Positions 1-9,589 are shown, counted from the stretch's first letter. The stretch is 28,310 bases of DNA from an uncultured Lacibacter sp. (GCF_946479605.1 NZ_CAMLGT010000017.1:1-28310); one strand, 5' to 3'. Translations and numbers: made by a program. The notes: generated by a model not told the origin, from the letters alone.

Positions 1-1914
1 TGCTGTCCATGCTATCCATTTTGTTTCACCCGATTTTGTAACCACACGGTTTTCGAAATAAGGGATCACAATACCTGCACTTAACTCGTGCAATTTCTCC
101 AGCACAGCCGGTTTATCGTAATCATGCGTATAGCTGAGCGGATGAATTTCTTTTGCTTCTTCGGCTGAATAACCACTAAACTCTTCGAAGGCCGGGTTTA
201 CACGAATATATCTTCCATCAAGCCCTGCGATGGTGAGAATATCTCTACTGATGAGAAAGAACTGATCAAGCATTAAATTGTTCTGACGCTTGGTAATTTC
301 AGCGCCAAATAATTTTGCCTGTACACTTACCGTATTTGCTTCATGACGGTTAAACTTTTTTTGCTGCCTGCTTAAAAAGAAAAGACAACAGCCCATTTTG
401 TTTTCGCTCTTCACCGGTACAATCAGTGCCGATTGAAAGCCACATTCCAGAGCTGCCTGTTTTCTTTTGAATATAAACTCACTCGTTGCAATATCTTCTA
501 TCCAGAAAGGCTTCGGTATGCTTGTCACTTCAGTTTCAGCATAATCCTTCATTATGTACACATGGTTGCCTGTACCTGCTGAAAATGCTGCAACGGCTTT
601 ATCATGCTCATCAAAATCTGACACCTGGTTATGTAAGTGCACCGTATCAAAACTTGGTATCCATATTTCTGCCAGGTCCCACCCTGCAAACAGCCTCAGC
701 TTTTGCAAAGCCAGCTGCAGGTTTTGGTTTAACGGGTTGGGTTGAATCAGTATTTCCGATATTTCAAAGCCTAATTCATTTTCAAGATTGGTACGCTGCT
801 CCTCTGTAATATCTGCCACCTGCAACAAATAACCGTTGATGTTAGAATGTACAATTTCATGACGGGCAATTGTTACCAGGAGTTTATCGCCATTCTTTGT
901 GCGATGCTCCACCGGCTGACCGTTTTTATACAGCTCATACAACAACTCACATTTTTCTTCTTTTTCAAACAGCCTGCATAAACTCAGCTGAAGGAATTCT
1001 TCCTTTGTATAACCATAACGCTCAACTGCAAACTGGTTTACATCCAGTATGGTTTTATGATCGTTACTGATCACGAACAAAGGCAATGGCAAATGATTGA
1101 AAAACGATTTATACCTGTTCTCACTTTCCTGTAACGCCTGCTCCCACTGTTTTCGCAATGAAATATCATTGAGATTAATCAACATAGAGCGGATATATGG
1201 ATTACCAAACAGGTTCTTGCCTTTTGCTTCTGTCCATTTCCAGGTTCCATCTTTCTTGCGGAAGCGAATATCAACCGCATTATTCTTATCTGGGTTTTCG
1301 TATTCCTGTGTGAAGGCATTTAACGCCATTTGCAGATCATCAGGATGCACATAAGAGAAGCCGTTTTTCCCTAACAGATCAGCTGATTCATAACCAAATA
1401 CTTTGGCCACATTAGCTGAGCAATAAGTGATATAATTCTGTTCATCTGTAAGAAAAAAAACATCCACACTGTTTGAAAGAAGTTGCTCCAACATTTCTTC
1501 TTTATTGGCTCCATCATCTTTAATGCCACCGATTTTATTCTTTATGATTGCCTCTGCAATTATATCATGTCCTATACACTGCACATAAGGTCCGTCCTGT
1601 TCTGCCGTGTCAATGACAGAAAACTCCCACCTTGTTAACATCATTTCAGCGCTTGAACATGCAATGCGTAAATCAACGGATACAGATGAGCCGGGTCTCT
1701 GTAAACAAGCAGCTAAAGCATCGGTAAAACCAATATGATCACCCGGATGAATATTGTCTGTTGAGTGTGCATTTGAACGAATATCCTCCCTTATCCCGAA
1801 CTTTTTACAGAAGTGTGGGTTAGCTGCTGCGAGGTATCCGTCTGGTTTCACTAACAGGTAGTAAAACTGCCGGCTTAGCTCAAAGGATTCGGGTATAAAA
1901 GCAACACTATTCAT
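1..1914 (-). CDS. Multi-PAS/GAF sensor protein, 5' part (runs off left edge)
   Basis: I translated the reverse strand by hand: an uninterrupted 638-codon frame starts at the ATG complementary to 1912-1914 and is still open at base 1. It reads as a cytoplasmic signal sensor. A PAS-like unit occupies about residues 10-130. A second PAS unit (about 142-255) has the typical VFGYESADLLG and FSYVHPDDL segments. A third (about 263-385) has ERYGYTKEEF. A GAF-like domain (about 390-535) follows, then the start of a fourth PAS (about 545 onward, FEEFSGYSAEEAKEIHP). No membrane segment or signal peptide is visible. Such proteins usually end in a histidine kinase, but the output domain lies outside the window, so kinase activity is inference. 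The short forward frames in this interval are antisense shadows. Confidence 0.85.
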   Translation of the reverse strand, partial: MNSVAFIPESFELSRQFYYLLVKPDGYLAAANPHFCKKFGIREDIRSNAHSTDNIHPGDHIGFTDALAACLQRPGSSVSVDLRIACSSAEMMLTRWEFSVIDTAEQDGPYVQCIGHDIIAEAIIKNKIGGIKDDGANKEEMLEQLLSNSVDVFFLTDEQNYITYCSANVAKVFGYESADLLGKNGFSYVHPDDLQMALNAFTQEYENPDKNNAVDIRFRKKDGTWKWTEAKGKNLFGNPYIRSMLINLNDISLRKQWEQALQESENRYKSFFNHLPLPLFVISNDHKTILDVNQFAVERYGYTKEEFLQLSLCRLFEKEEKCELLYELYKNGQPVEHRTKNGDKLLVTIARHEIVHSNINGYLLQVADITEEQRTNLENELGFEISEILIQPNPLNQNLQLALQKLRLFAGWDLAEIWIPSFDTVHLHNQVSDFDEHDKAVAAFSAGTGNHVYIMKDYAETEVTSIPKPFWIEDIATSEFIFKRKQAALECGFQSALIVPVKSENKMGCCLFFLSRQQKKFNRHEANTVSVQAKLFGAEITKRQNNLMLDQFFLISRDILTIAGLDGRYIRVNPAFEEFSGYSAEEAKEIHPLSYTHDYDKPAVLEKLHELSAGIVIPYFENRVVTKSGETKWIAWTA

Positions 1915-1931
1915 TAATATTGGATACAAAA

Positions 1932-1939
1932 CAAAAATA
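1932..1939 (-). promoter_or_regulatory. Candidate -7 box of the PAS sensor gene
   Basis: On the minus strand this reads TATTTTTG, an exact match to the Bacteroidota -7 consensus TAnnTTTG. It lies 17 bases upstream of the ATG at 1914. No TTG -33 element was found at the usual spacing, so the call rests on one element. Confidence 0.4.
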
Positions 1940-1958
1940 GATCAAAACCCCTACTGCA

Positions 1959-2024
1959 CTTGTAGTACAAAATGTATTTTGAAAGCGGCAAACTTACAAG
2001 CTTTCTGTACAATTCTACTACAAG
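1959..2024. repeat. Spaced inverted repeat upstream of two divergent genes
   Basis: CTTGTAGTACAA (1959-1970) and TTCTACTACAAG (2013-2024) are inverted copies matching at 11 of 12 positions, about 42 bases apart. They lie in the 291-base gap between the divergent PAS sensor and amidohydrolase genes. The arrangement could be a pair of operator half-sites for a dimeric regulator or a looped site. The rest of the gap (1915-2205) is AT-rich and shows no gene. Confidence 0.3.
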
Positions 2025-2205
2025 CAAGGCAGTACATTCAAGTAAAAATTAATATAAATATTTCATCCTGAGAAATAAATCTTTATGCACGACCGTATAA
2101 CTACGGGGCGTCGAAAAAATTATACTTCCACTCATCCTATCTTACCGCCTCGATGTGTATTTTCTCTTACCTTAAGCCCTTCATTTTAAAAAAATCAACT
2201 ACAGC

Positions 2206-5200
2206 ATGAGAAGATCAGTCCTTTTCGCCTGGCTATTAGTGTTTTCAACAATAGCCGGGGCACAGGAAACCTATCCTGTGAATGGCGTAGCCGATCCCCG
2301 CAGCGGCTTGTATGCATTTACCAATGCAACGATTGTAAAAGATGCGACCACCACTATCAGCAATGGTACTTTATTGATCAAAGACGGACGCATTGTTTCC
2401 GTTGGCACAAACATTACAGTGCCTGCCGATGCAGTGGTTGTTGATTGTAAAGGCAAGTACATTTATCCATCATTTATTGATGCCTATGCTGAATATGGTA
2501 TCCCTACTCCGCAACGTGCACCAGGCGGTTTTAACTTTAATGCACCAGCTCAGCTTACATCAAATCAAAAAGGAGCTTACGGCTGGAACCAAGCCATCCG
2601 TAGTGATGTGCAGGGTGTACGCATGTTTACAGCTGATAATGCAAAAGGAAAAGCCTTGCGTGATAATGGTTTTGGTGCAGTGCTTACACACCAGCGTGAT
2701 GGTATTTCACGTGGTACAGGTGTATTTGTAACCTTGCTTGAAGGCAACGACAACAAAGCGGTACTGAAAGAAAAAGCATCGGCTCATTATTCATTCAACA
2801 AAGGAACTTCCACGCAATCGTACCCAGGCTCTATCATGGGTTCTATCGCCTTGCTCCGCCAGACATATATTGATGCGCAGTGGTACAAAAACAACCCCTT
2901 GGCTGAAGGTGTAAACCTTACCCTACGTTTATGGAACGAGCAACAAAACCTTCCGCAGATATTTGAAGCCAATGATAAATGGGCTGTTGTACGTGCCGAT
3001 AAAATAGGCGATGAGTTTGGTGTGCAATATATCATTAAAGCTGGCGGCAACGAGTACCAGCGCATCAGCGAAATGGCTGGTACAAAAGCAACCTTTATTC
3101 TTCCGCTCAATTACCCGGCAGCGATGGATATTGAAGATCCGCATGATGCTCGCTTTGTATCGTTGAGTGATATGAAGCATTGGGAAATGGCTCCTGCCAA
3201 CGCAGGTATGTTTGAAAAAGCCGGTATTAATTTCTGCCTTACCACATCTGATCTGCGTGATCCACGCCAGTTCCTCACCAACCTCCGCAAAGCAATGGAA
3301 TACGGATTAAGCCCAGGCAAAGCTTTGGAAGCATTGACGAAAATTCCTGCAACGATGTTGGGCGTTTACGACCAGGTGGGAAGTCTTGATGCAGGCAAAG
3401 TGGCAAACTTCCTAATTGCTTCAGGCCCCATCTTCGCTGAAAAAACAGTGATCTATCAAAACTGGGTGCAGGGCGAAAAATACAATGTAAAAGAAGAGTT
3501 ATGGAATGATATAAAAGGCATTTATAACTTAACCGTTAATACTCCTGGTGGTGCTAAAACATACACACTTGATGTAAAGAACAGCACTACTGCCCATGTA
3601 ATTGGAAAAGATACACTCACCGGCCGTTTTACATTTGATGGCAAACAGGTGAAACTGAATTTTCCTGAAGCTAAAGGCAGCCGTAACAATATCCGTTTAA
3701 GCGGTATTGCAAACGGTAATCTCTGGAGTGGTGTTGGAGATGATGTGAATGGCAACCGTTTTACATGGACCGCTTCTTACAGCAAAGAAACTTTCGTAAA
3801 ATCCGATTCATCACGTGGCAAACCTCCTGTAAAACTTGGTGCAGTTCCTTATCCGTTCAATGGTTATGGCTTTACAGAAATGCCAAAGCAGGAAACGATC
3901 CTTATTAAAAATGCAACTGTTTGGACCAACGAAAAAGAAGGTGTTTTACAGAATACAGATGTGCTGATCAAGAACGGAAAAATTGCAGGCATAGGTAAAA
4001 ACCTCAGCGATGCCGGAGCCAAAGTAATTGATGGAACAGGCAAGCATGTAACAGCCGGTATCATTGATGAGCACTCTCACATTGCAGCAGCTTCAATTAA
4101 CGAAGGCGGACAAAGTGTAACATCTGAAGTGCGTATTACCGACAACCTCAATCCTGAAGATATCAATATCTATCGTCAGCTGAGCGGTGGTGTTACATCA
4201 TCACATATTCTGCATGGCTCTGCCAATACCATTGGCGGACAAACACAACTTATTAAACTCCGCTGGGGCGCAAATGATGAAGGTTTAAAATTCCAGAACT
4301 GGCCGGGCTTTATCAAGTTTGCATTGGGCGAAAACGTAAAACGTTCCTCATCGCAACAAAACAACCGCTTCCCTGATACACGTATGGGTGTAAGCCAGGT
4401 GTTGATCGATGCATTTACACGTGCAAAAGATTACGAAGCAAGCTGGAAGAAGTATGACGAAGAGAAAAAGAAAAATGCAAAAGCCACTGCTCCCCGTCGT
4501 GATCTTGAACTGGATGCCTTGGTTGAGATCATGAATAAAAAACGTTTCATCACCTGCCACTCTTATGTACAAAGTGAGATCACTGATATGATCCGTGTGG
4601 CTGATCGTTTTGGCTTTACATTAAACACCTTCACGCACATCCTTGAAGGTTATAAAGTAGCTGATAAAATGAAACAGCATGGTGCTAATGCATCAACCTT
4701 CAGCGACTGGTGGATCTACAAAATGGAAGTGGTGGATGCTATTCCGCAAAATGCGGCCATCATGCAAAAAGTGGGCATTAACGTTGCCATTAATTCTGAT
4801 GATGCAGAAATGGCCCGTCACTTAAATCATGAAGCAGCCAAAAGTGTAAAGTATGGCGGTATGAGCGAAGAAGATGCGTTAAAAATGGTTACCCTCAACC
4901 CTGCTAAAATGCTGCATGTTGATGACAGAGTAGGCAGCATTAAAGTGGGTAAAGATGCTGATGTTGTTTTGTGGAGCGATCATCCGCTGAGCATTTATGC
5001 AAAAGCAGAAAAAACAATTGTTGATGGTATTGTTTACTACGATCGTGAAAAAGACAAACAGCTTCGTTTGGATATTGCCAAAGAACGTGCGAGGCTGATG
5101 GCAAAAATGATCGGTGAAAAAAGAAGCGGTACGCCAACTGTTCCGTTTGCACCAAGTATGGAAATCATGCACACCTGTACCGATCACTACCACAATCATG

Positions 5201-5250
5201 GTTTGCTGGTGCTTGATGCAGATGAAGTTGATCAAAATGGTAACCAATAA
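2206..5250 (+). CDS. Exported two-unit amidohydrolase family protein
   Basis: A 1014-residue protein with an N-terminal signal peptide (residues 1 to about 19, ending AGA before QETYP), so it should act in the periplasm or on the cell surface. It contains two amidohydrolase-superfamily units, each with the N-terminal beta segment (NATIVKDATTT; NATVWTNEKEG) and the C-terminal VGSLDAGKVANF / VGSIKVGKDADV segment. The second unit has the metal and catalytic set expected for an imidazolonepropionase/dihydroorotase-like enzyme: H623-S-H625, H785, H811 and D865. In the first unit the HxH position reads Y94-A-E96, so it is probably not a normal metal site. The substrate cannot be deduced. The following amidohydrolase gene starts 11 bases downstream, which indicates an operon. 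Confidence 0.88.
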   Translation: MRRSVLFAWLLVFSTIAGAQETYPVNGVADPRSGLYAFTNATIVKDATTTISNGTLLIKDGRIVSVGTNITVPADAVVVDCKGKYIYPSFIDAYAEYGIPTPQRAPGGFNFNAPAQLTSNQKGAYGWNQAIRSDVQGVRMFTADNAKGKALRDNGFGAVLTHQRDGISRGTGVFVTLLEGNDNKAVLKEKASAHYSFNKGTSTQSYPGSIMGSIALLRQTYIDAQWYKNNPLAEGVNLTLRLWNEQQNLPQIFEANDKWAVVRADKIGDEFGVQYIIKAGGNEYQRISEMAGTKATFILPLNYPAAMDIEDPHDARFVSLSDMKHWEMAPANAGMFEKAGINFCLTTSDLRDPRQFLTNLRKAMEYGLSPGKALEALTKIPATMLGVYDQVGSLDAGKVANFLIASGPIFAEKTVIYQNWVQGEKYNVKEELWNDIKGIYNLTVNTPGGAKTYTLDVKNSTTAHVIGKDTLTGRFTFDGKQVKLNFPEAKGSRNNIRLSGIANGNLWSGVGDDVNGNRFTWTASYSKETFVKSDSSRGKPPVKLGAVPYPFNGYGFTEMPKQETILIKNATVWTNEKEGVLQNTDVLIKNGKIAGIGKNLSDAGAKVIDGTGKHVTAGIIDEHSHIAAASINEGGQSVTSEVRITDNLNPEDINIYRQLSGGVTSSHILHGSANTIGGQTQLIKLRWGANDEGLKFQNWPGFIKFALGENVKRSSSQQNNRFPDTRMGVSQVLIDAFTRAKDYEASWKKYDEEKKKNAKATAPRRDLELDALVEIMNKKRFITCHSYVQSEITDMIRVADRFGFTLNTFTHILEGYKVADKMKQHGANASTFSDWWIYKMEVVDAIPQNAAIMQKVGINVAINSDDAEMARHLNHEAAKSVKYGGMSEEDALKMVTLNPAKMLHVDDRVGSIKVGKDADVVLWSDHPLSIYAKAEKTIVDGIVYYDREKDKQLRLDIAKERARLMAKMIGEKRSGTPTVPFAPSMEIMHTCTDHYHNHGLLVLDADEVDQNGNQ

Positions 5251-5261
5251 AATTTACGACA

Positions 5262-6566
5262 ATGAAGAAATTAATATTCAGCATACAATTTTTGCTCGTA
5301 AGCATTCTTGCAGTTGCGCAGGAAACAGTTTACCCGGCAAAAGCACAAACAGAAACCATCACCATTACCAATGCCACCATTCATGTGGGCAATGGTACTG
5401 TTATCACAAACGGATCGATCACATTTGAAAATGGAAAGATCAAAGCTGTTGGCCAATCGGGCGCTGTAACAGGTAAAGTGATTGATGCAAAAGGCAAACA
5501 TGTTTATCCCGGATTGATCTTAGCTGCATCGCAGTTAGGTCTTGTGGAAATAAGCAGTGTGCGTGCAACCATCGATCAGTCTGAAATGGGTTTGTACAAT
5601 ACCAACATCCGCTCTATTGTTGCATATAATACTGATTCAAAAGTGATCGGCACATTACGCAGCAATGGTATTTTGCTGGCGAATGTGGTGCCACAAGGCG
5701 GTACTATCAGCGGATCATCAACCGTTGTGCAGTTAGATGCATGGAACTGGGAAGATGCTATTTACAAAGCCGACGGACAAATGAACCTGAACATGCCCAG
5801 CCTGCTTCCACGACCCAGCCGTTTTGCAGCATTCTTTGGACAAGGTGAACAAAGAAACACGGCCGACCAAGTGAAAGAGGCATTGGGCCGCATTGAAGAC
5901 ATCAAACAATTTTTCCGTGCAGCAAATGCGTACCACAAAGAAGCAACACACACAAAAACCAATCTTAAGTTTGAAGCAACAAAAGCATTGTTTGAGAAAA
6001 AACAAAAGCTGTTTGTGCATTGCGATATTGTAAAAGAAATGCTGGTAGCTATTGATTTTGCCAAAGAGTTTGGCTTTGATGTAGTGATTGTTGGCGGCAG
6101 CGAAAGCTGGCAAATTGCTGATCTGCTGAAGCAGAACAATATTGCAGTCATCCTTGCTGAGCGTCATGCACTACCCACATCGCCTGATGATGATGTGGAT
6201 CTTCCTTACAAATCTGCTACTTACCTGCAGGATGCAGGTGTGTTGTTCGCTATCAACGATACCGATGGTTCAACCCGTGGCCGCAACCTGCCTTTCAATG
6301 CGGGTACAGCTGCCGGATATGGCATTACTAAAGAGCAGGCGTTAAGTGCTATTACACTTAATGCTGCAAAGATCCTTGGTATTGACAATGTAACAGGTTC
6401 GCTGGAAGTGGGTAAAGATGCCAATATTGTGATCAGTGAAGGCGATATTCTTGATATGAAGTCGAGCATTATTACCAATGCCTTTATCCAGGGCAGGCAG
6501 GTGAGTCTTGAAGACAAACACAAGCAGCTGAACGAACGCTACAAATACAAATACGGCATTAAATAA
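5262..6566 (+). CDS. Exported amidohydrolase-like protein, HxH motif lost
   Basis: A 434-residue protein with signal peptide (residues 1 to about 19, ending AVAQ). It has the amidohydrolase frame: an N-terminal beta segment (NATIHVGNGTVI), a composite-domain return (VTGSLEVGKDANIVI) and a TIM-barrel core. Where active members read LID-A-H-x-H-LG, this one reads LILAASQLG (residues 85-93), so both histidines are replaced (A89 and Q91). H253 (FVHCD) and the N332-D333-T-D335 segment near the usual catalytic Asp remain. It directly follows the larger amidohydrolase gene and probably works with it, perhaps as a non-catalytic partner. An unusual metal site is the alternative. A strong terminator follows. 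Confidence 0.85.
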   Translation: MKKLIFSIQFLLVSILAVAQETVYPAKAQTETITITNATIHVGNGTVITNGSITFENGKIKAVGQSGAVTGKVIDAKGKHVYPGLILAASQLGLVEISSVRATIDQSEMGLYNTNIRSIVAYNTDSKVIGTLRSNGILLANVVPQGGTISGSSTVVQLDAWNWEDAIYKADGQMNLNMPSLLPRPSRFAAFFGQGEQRNTADQVKEALGRIEDIKQFFRAANAYHKEATHTKTNLKFEATKALFEKKQKLFVHCDIVKEMLVAIDFAKEFGFDVVIVGGSESWQIADLLKQNNIAVILAERHALPTSPDDDVDLPYKSATYLQDAGVLFAINDTDGSTRGRNLPFNAGTAAGYGITKEQALSAITLNAAKILGIDNVTGSLEVGKDANIVISEGDILDMKSSIITNAFIQGRQVSLEDKHKQLNERYKYKYGIK

Positions 6567-6587
6567 TGCCTGTTTTTAACCGTTTCT

Positions 6588-6621
6588 AAAAAAGGTTGCC
6601 CTGAAAAGGCAACCTTTTTTT
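6588..6621 (+). terminator. Intrinsic terminator of the amidohydrolase operon
   Basis: AAAAAAGGTTGCC (6588-6600) and GGCAACCTTTTTT (6608-6620) form a long perfect stem around the loop CTGAAAA, and the 3' arm ends in a T run. It lies 21 bases after the stop of the second amidohydrolase gene. Confidence 0.9.
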
Positions 6622-6693
6622 CTTGCAGACATACAGAAACACTTAAAAATCGTTTATACCTTCACCATACCAAAATCTCTAACCAAGCATACC

Positions 6694-7092
6694 ATGAAGA
6701 AACTTATCATTTTTCTATTTCTCTTTACGGCATTGTTCGCCTGCCGTAAGCCGCAGGATACTCCCCCGTTGGAAAGTATACTTACGCAGGGCAAATGGCG
6801 TATATCGCTTTTGAGAGACAATGGCAATAACATCACCCACCTTTATGCCGGCTGGCAGTTTACATTTAAAGCTGATAAAACATTGGAAGTAACTGATGGC
6901 TTCAGTACTCATGGCGGAACCTGGACAGAAAATCCAAGTGGCGATACTTTTACATTAGCTATTTCTTCAACAGAACTTGAGCTGGAATATATCAGTAAGC
7001 TTTGGCATAATGAATTGCTTAATCCCAATGGCGTGCTGTTTCATAACGACAGAGACAATCCCACACAGGAATTGCAGTTTACGAAACTGTAG
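6694..7092 (+). CDS. Small lipoprotein, lipocalin-like
   Basis: 132 residues. A lipoprotein signal ends in the lipobox LFA-C with Cys17, so the mature protein should be anchored to a membrane on the periplasmic side or outside. The rest (GKWRISLLRDNG, WQFTFKADKTLEVTDG, GGTWTENPSGDTFTLAIS) has the beta-strand pattern of the lipocalin-like small lipoproteins common in Bacteroidota. No catalytic motif is visible and the ligand is unknown. The gene is monocistronic between the upstream terminator and the convergent phosphatase gene, whose stop is only 4 bases away. Confidence 0.75.
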   Translation: MKKLIIFLFLFTALFACRKPQDTPPLESILTQGKWRISLLRDNGNNITHLYAGWQFTFKADKTLEVTDGFSTHGGTWTENPSGDTFTLAISSTELELEYISKLWHNELLNPNGVLFHNDRDNPTQELQFTKL

Positions 7093-7096
7093 TTGA

Positions 7097-7591
7097 TCAG
7101 TGTTGAAGTTTAGGGTAATCAAAAAACAGGAATTCTTTTTTTGCTTTGGCAAAATCTTTCCAGTCATTAATATCTGCCTTTACAGCAAAAATGGAGCAGG
7201 TGGGCATATGATCAACCGAAGCATTGCTTAGTGTATTGGCATAATCGGTGAGGCCATTGTTGTGTGAGAAAACAGCGGCTGATGAAACTGCAGGAGGAAT
7301 AGCCGCAATTGCCTGGGTAAACACATCTGGTTCGGCAAGGTATAGTTGTGATTGCAGTTGAATTTGTGACGGGTCTCTTTCAAACACGTCCATAAAAGCC
7401 AGACAGGTTTGTTTTGCCCGAACGGCAGGGCTGCTGATAAATGCATCGATCTTCACCTTTCGATCCAGCAGTCGACGGGCCATTAGAGGTGCATCTTTTA
7501 TGCCTCTTGCATTCAACGGACGGTCAAAATCATTTTGCGTGGGACTGTCCCAACTGCTTTTTGCATGCCTGACGAGGTAAAGAATTTTCAT
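7097..7591 (-). CDS. sixA: SixA-type histidine phosphatase
   Basis: A 164-residue protein of the histidine phosphatase (phosphoglycerate mutase-like) superfamily. The phosphate-accepting motif is LVRHAKS with H9, and a second conserved histidine lies in FSHNNGLTDY. The length and the D(F)DRPLNARG segment match SixA, the small phosphohistidine phosphatase described in E. coli. The substrate here is not known from sequence. It is convergent with the lipoprotein gene (4-base gap, no terminator between), so the two transcripts should overlap at their 3' ends. Confidence 0.85.
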   Translation of the reverse strand: MKILYLVRHAKSSWDSPTQNDFDRPLNARGIKDAPLMARRLLDRKVKIDAFISSPAVRAKQTCLAFMDVFERDPSQIQLQSQLYLAEPDVFTQAIAAIPPAVSSAAVFSHNNGLTDYANTLSNASVDHMPTCSIFAVKADINDWKDFAKAKKEFLFFDYPKLQH

Positions 7592-7625
7592 GACGCAATG
7601 AAAATAAGAAATAGCCCCAAATAAA

Positions 7626-7653
7626 AAACCACCAGGTTGGTACCTGATGGTTT
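7626..7653 (-). terminator. Intrinsic terminator of the purF transcript
   Basis: Arms 7626-7637 and 7642-7653 pair at 11 of 12 positions around a four-base loop. Read on the minus strand, the hairpin is followed by a run of T. It lies between the end of purF and the start of the phosphatase gene, both on the minus strand. Confidence 0.75.
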
Positions 7654-7741
7654 AAAGCATTTTCCCGGTGTAGTTATGAGATTTTAAAGACGGGCAATTT
7701 TATTCCTGCAAAAATTCAGCCAAAGAATCTGTTCGCCAGCA

Positions 7742-9589
7742 TTAATAACCACGTACGTTCTTCCCATCAAAATAGTTGAGGAACGCTTTGTTACACACCC
7801 TGTTACCACCCGGCGTTGGATAATTTCCGGTGAAATACCAATCACCAGTGTTGGTTGGACAGCTTGCATGCAGGTCTTCAATGTTCTGATAAATTACCTG
7901 GACCGGGATATCAAAACCGGCAGGTGTAATGAGTTCTGCAATTTTATCGCTGATCTCTTCGGTAGTAAATGGCTTGTATAAACGACGTACCACATTTTCA
8001 GTATGCAACTGATTATTGCGATGTAACTCTTTAATGGTTGTATATACATCATCAATCACATCCGTCATTCCTCTTTCTTTCAGCAATTCCATTGCTGCAC
8101 GGAAAGCCACAAAATCACCCAGCTTGCTCATGTCAATGCCATAACAATCCGGATAACGGATCTGCGGTGCACTTGAAACAATGATCACTTTTTTAGGACC
8201 AAGTCTGCCCAGCATACGCACAATACTTTCCTTGAGTGTGGTACCACGCACAATGGAATCATCAATCACCACCAGCGTATCTTCACCACGACGAACAGTA
8301 CCATAGGTAATGTCGTACACGTGCTGTACCATTTCGTTGCGGCTGCTGTCTTCTGTAATGAACGTACGAAGCTTTACATCCTTGATAGCAATCTTCTCCT
8401 GCCTGATCTTGCGGGTGATCATTTCATTCAGCTTCTCTTCATCAAAATCTTTACCCCAGCTCATGATCCGTTGTACTTTGATCTGGTTCAGGTATTCTTC
8501 CATTCCTTTTACCAAACCATAAAATGCAACTTCGGCTGTATTGGGTATATAAGAGAAGATGGTATTCTTCAGATCATAATCAATGTGTTCAAGAATACGC
8601 TTGCTTAATTTATGACCGAGGGTGATACGTTCACGGTAAATCTTTTCATCACTACCACGGCTGAAATAGATCCGCTCAAATGAACAGGCTCTTCTTTCTT
8701 TTGGTTCAAGTATCTGTTCAATATGATATTGCCCATCGGCTTCAACGATCAATCCTTGTCCTGGCATTAACTCCAGCACTTCATTTTCGCCCACATTAAA
8801 TGTGGTGCGGATGGCTGCACGCTCACTTGCGGCCACAATCACTTCATCATTCACATAATAATATGCCGGACGAATGCCATGCGCATCACGCATCACAAAA
8901 CTTGCGCCATTACCCGTCATACCACCAATGGTATAACCACCATCAAATAAAGGTGTAGCTTTTTTCAACACATTGCATATCGATGGGCTGTTGGGGTTGA
9001 TCTCATCTTCCTTTACAAGAAAATGATGCACCACTTCCATCATAGCCGCCAAATCGCTCTGGCGTTGAAATTCACCCGGATCAATATTCACCAGTGCAAA
9101 TAACTCTTCTGTATTAACAAGGTTGAAATTACCTGCAAGTGCAAGGTTTCTGGCTGTGTGAGTATTACGCTTAATAAAGGGGTGACAAAACTCAACATTG
9201 TTTTTACCCTGCGTTCCGTAACGGAGATGCCCCAGCATCAATTCACCAAGAAAAGGCAAATGCCCTTTCATTAACCCCGCATGTTGCTTAATATCCGGCT
9301 GATATTTCTCCAGCTCGGCTACTTCCTGCCCTACTTTAAAGAAAATATCAGCAATGGGCTGAGGCGCACTGCTGCGTAACCTGTGCAAAAAAGGATAACC
9401 CGGCTCTACATCCAGCTTAACAGCAGCAATACCGGCACCATCCTGTCCACGGTTGTGTTGCTTTTCCATGAGCAGGTACAGCTTGTTAAGGCCATACAGC
9501 ACGGAGCCATATTGTTTCTGGTAATGAGAGAAGGGTTTGCGTAAACGAATGAAGGCAAGGCCACATTCGTGTTTTATTTCGTCGCTCAT
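7742..9589 (-). CDS. purF: PurF-type amidophosphoribosyltransferase (long Bacteroidota form)
   Basis: Amidophosphoribosyltransferase makes phosphoribosylamine from PRPP and glutamine, the first committed step of purine synthesis. The N-terminal class II (Ntn) glutaminase domain shows Cys9 followed by GLAF, and KQHNRGQDGAG. The C-terminal phosphoribosyltransferase domain has the PRPP loop DDSIVRGTT at residues 443-451. At 615 residues it is longer than the usual 470-500. Cys9 must become N-terminal, so an eight-residue propeptide is predicted, as known for the B. subtilis enzyme. The frame extends to a TTG at 9643, but that TTG is part of the TACCTTTG promoter box, so I chose the ATG at 9589. 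It could be a paralogue acting beside a standard-length PurF encoded elsewhere. Confidence 0.88.
   Translation of the reverse strand: MSDEIKHECGLAFIRLRKPFSHYQKQYGSVLYGLNKLYLLMEKQHNRGQDGAGIAAVKLDVEPGYPFLHRLRSSAPQPIADIFFKVGQEVAELEKYQPDIKQHAGLMKGHLPFLGELMLGHLRYGTQGKNNVEFCHPFIKRNTHTARNLALAGNFNLVNTEELFALVNIDPGEFQRQSDLAAMMEVVHHFLVKEDEINPNSPSICNVLKKATPLFDGGYTIGGMTGNGASFVMRDAHGIRPAYYYVNDEVIVAASERAAIRTTFNVGENEVLELMPGQGLIVEADGQYHIEQILEPKERRACSFERIYFSRGSDEKIYRERITLGHKLSKRILEHIDYDLKNTIFSYIPNTAEVAFYGLVKGMEEYLNQIKVQRIMSWGKDFDEEKLNEMITRKIRQEKIAIKDVKLRTFITEDSSRNEMVQHVYDITYGTVRRGEDTLVVIDDSIVRGTTLKESIVRMLGRLGPKKVIIVSSAPQIRYPDCYGIDMSKLGDFVAFRAAMELLKERGMTDVIDDVYTTIKELHRNNQLHTENVVRRLYKPFTTEEISDKIAELITPAGFDIPVQVIYQNIEDLHASCPTNTGDWYFTGNYPTPGGNRVCNKAFLNYFDGKNVRGY

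Noticed and set aside
486..1354. Several forward reading frames of 63-107 codons
   Set aside because: They lie antisense to the PAS/GAF sensor frame, which is continuous over the same bases and has clear domain motifs. Their translations show no protein-like pattern.
5733..6167. Reverse frames of 129-144 codons within the second amidohydrolase gene
   Set aside because: Antisense shadows with Cys/Phe-rich, non-conserved translation; the forward gene has a signal peptide and family motifs.
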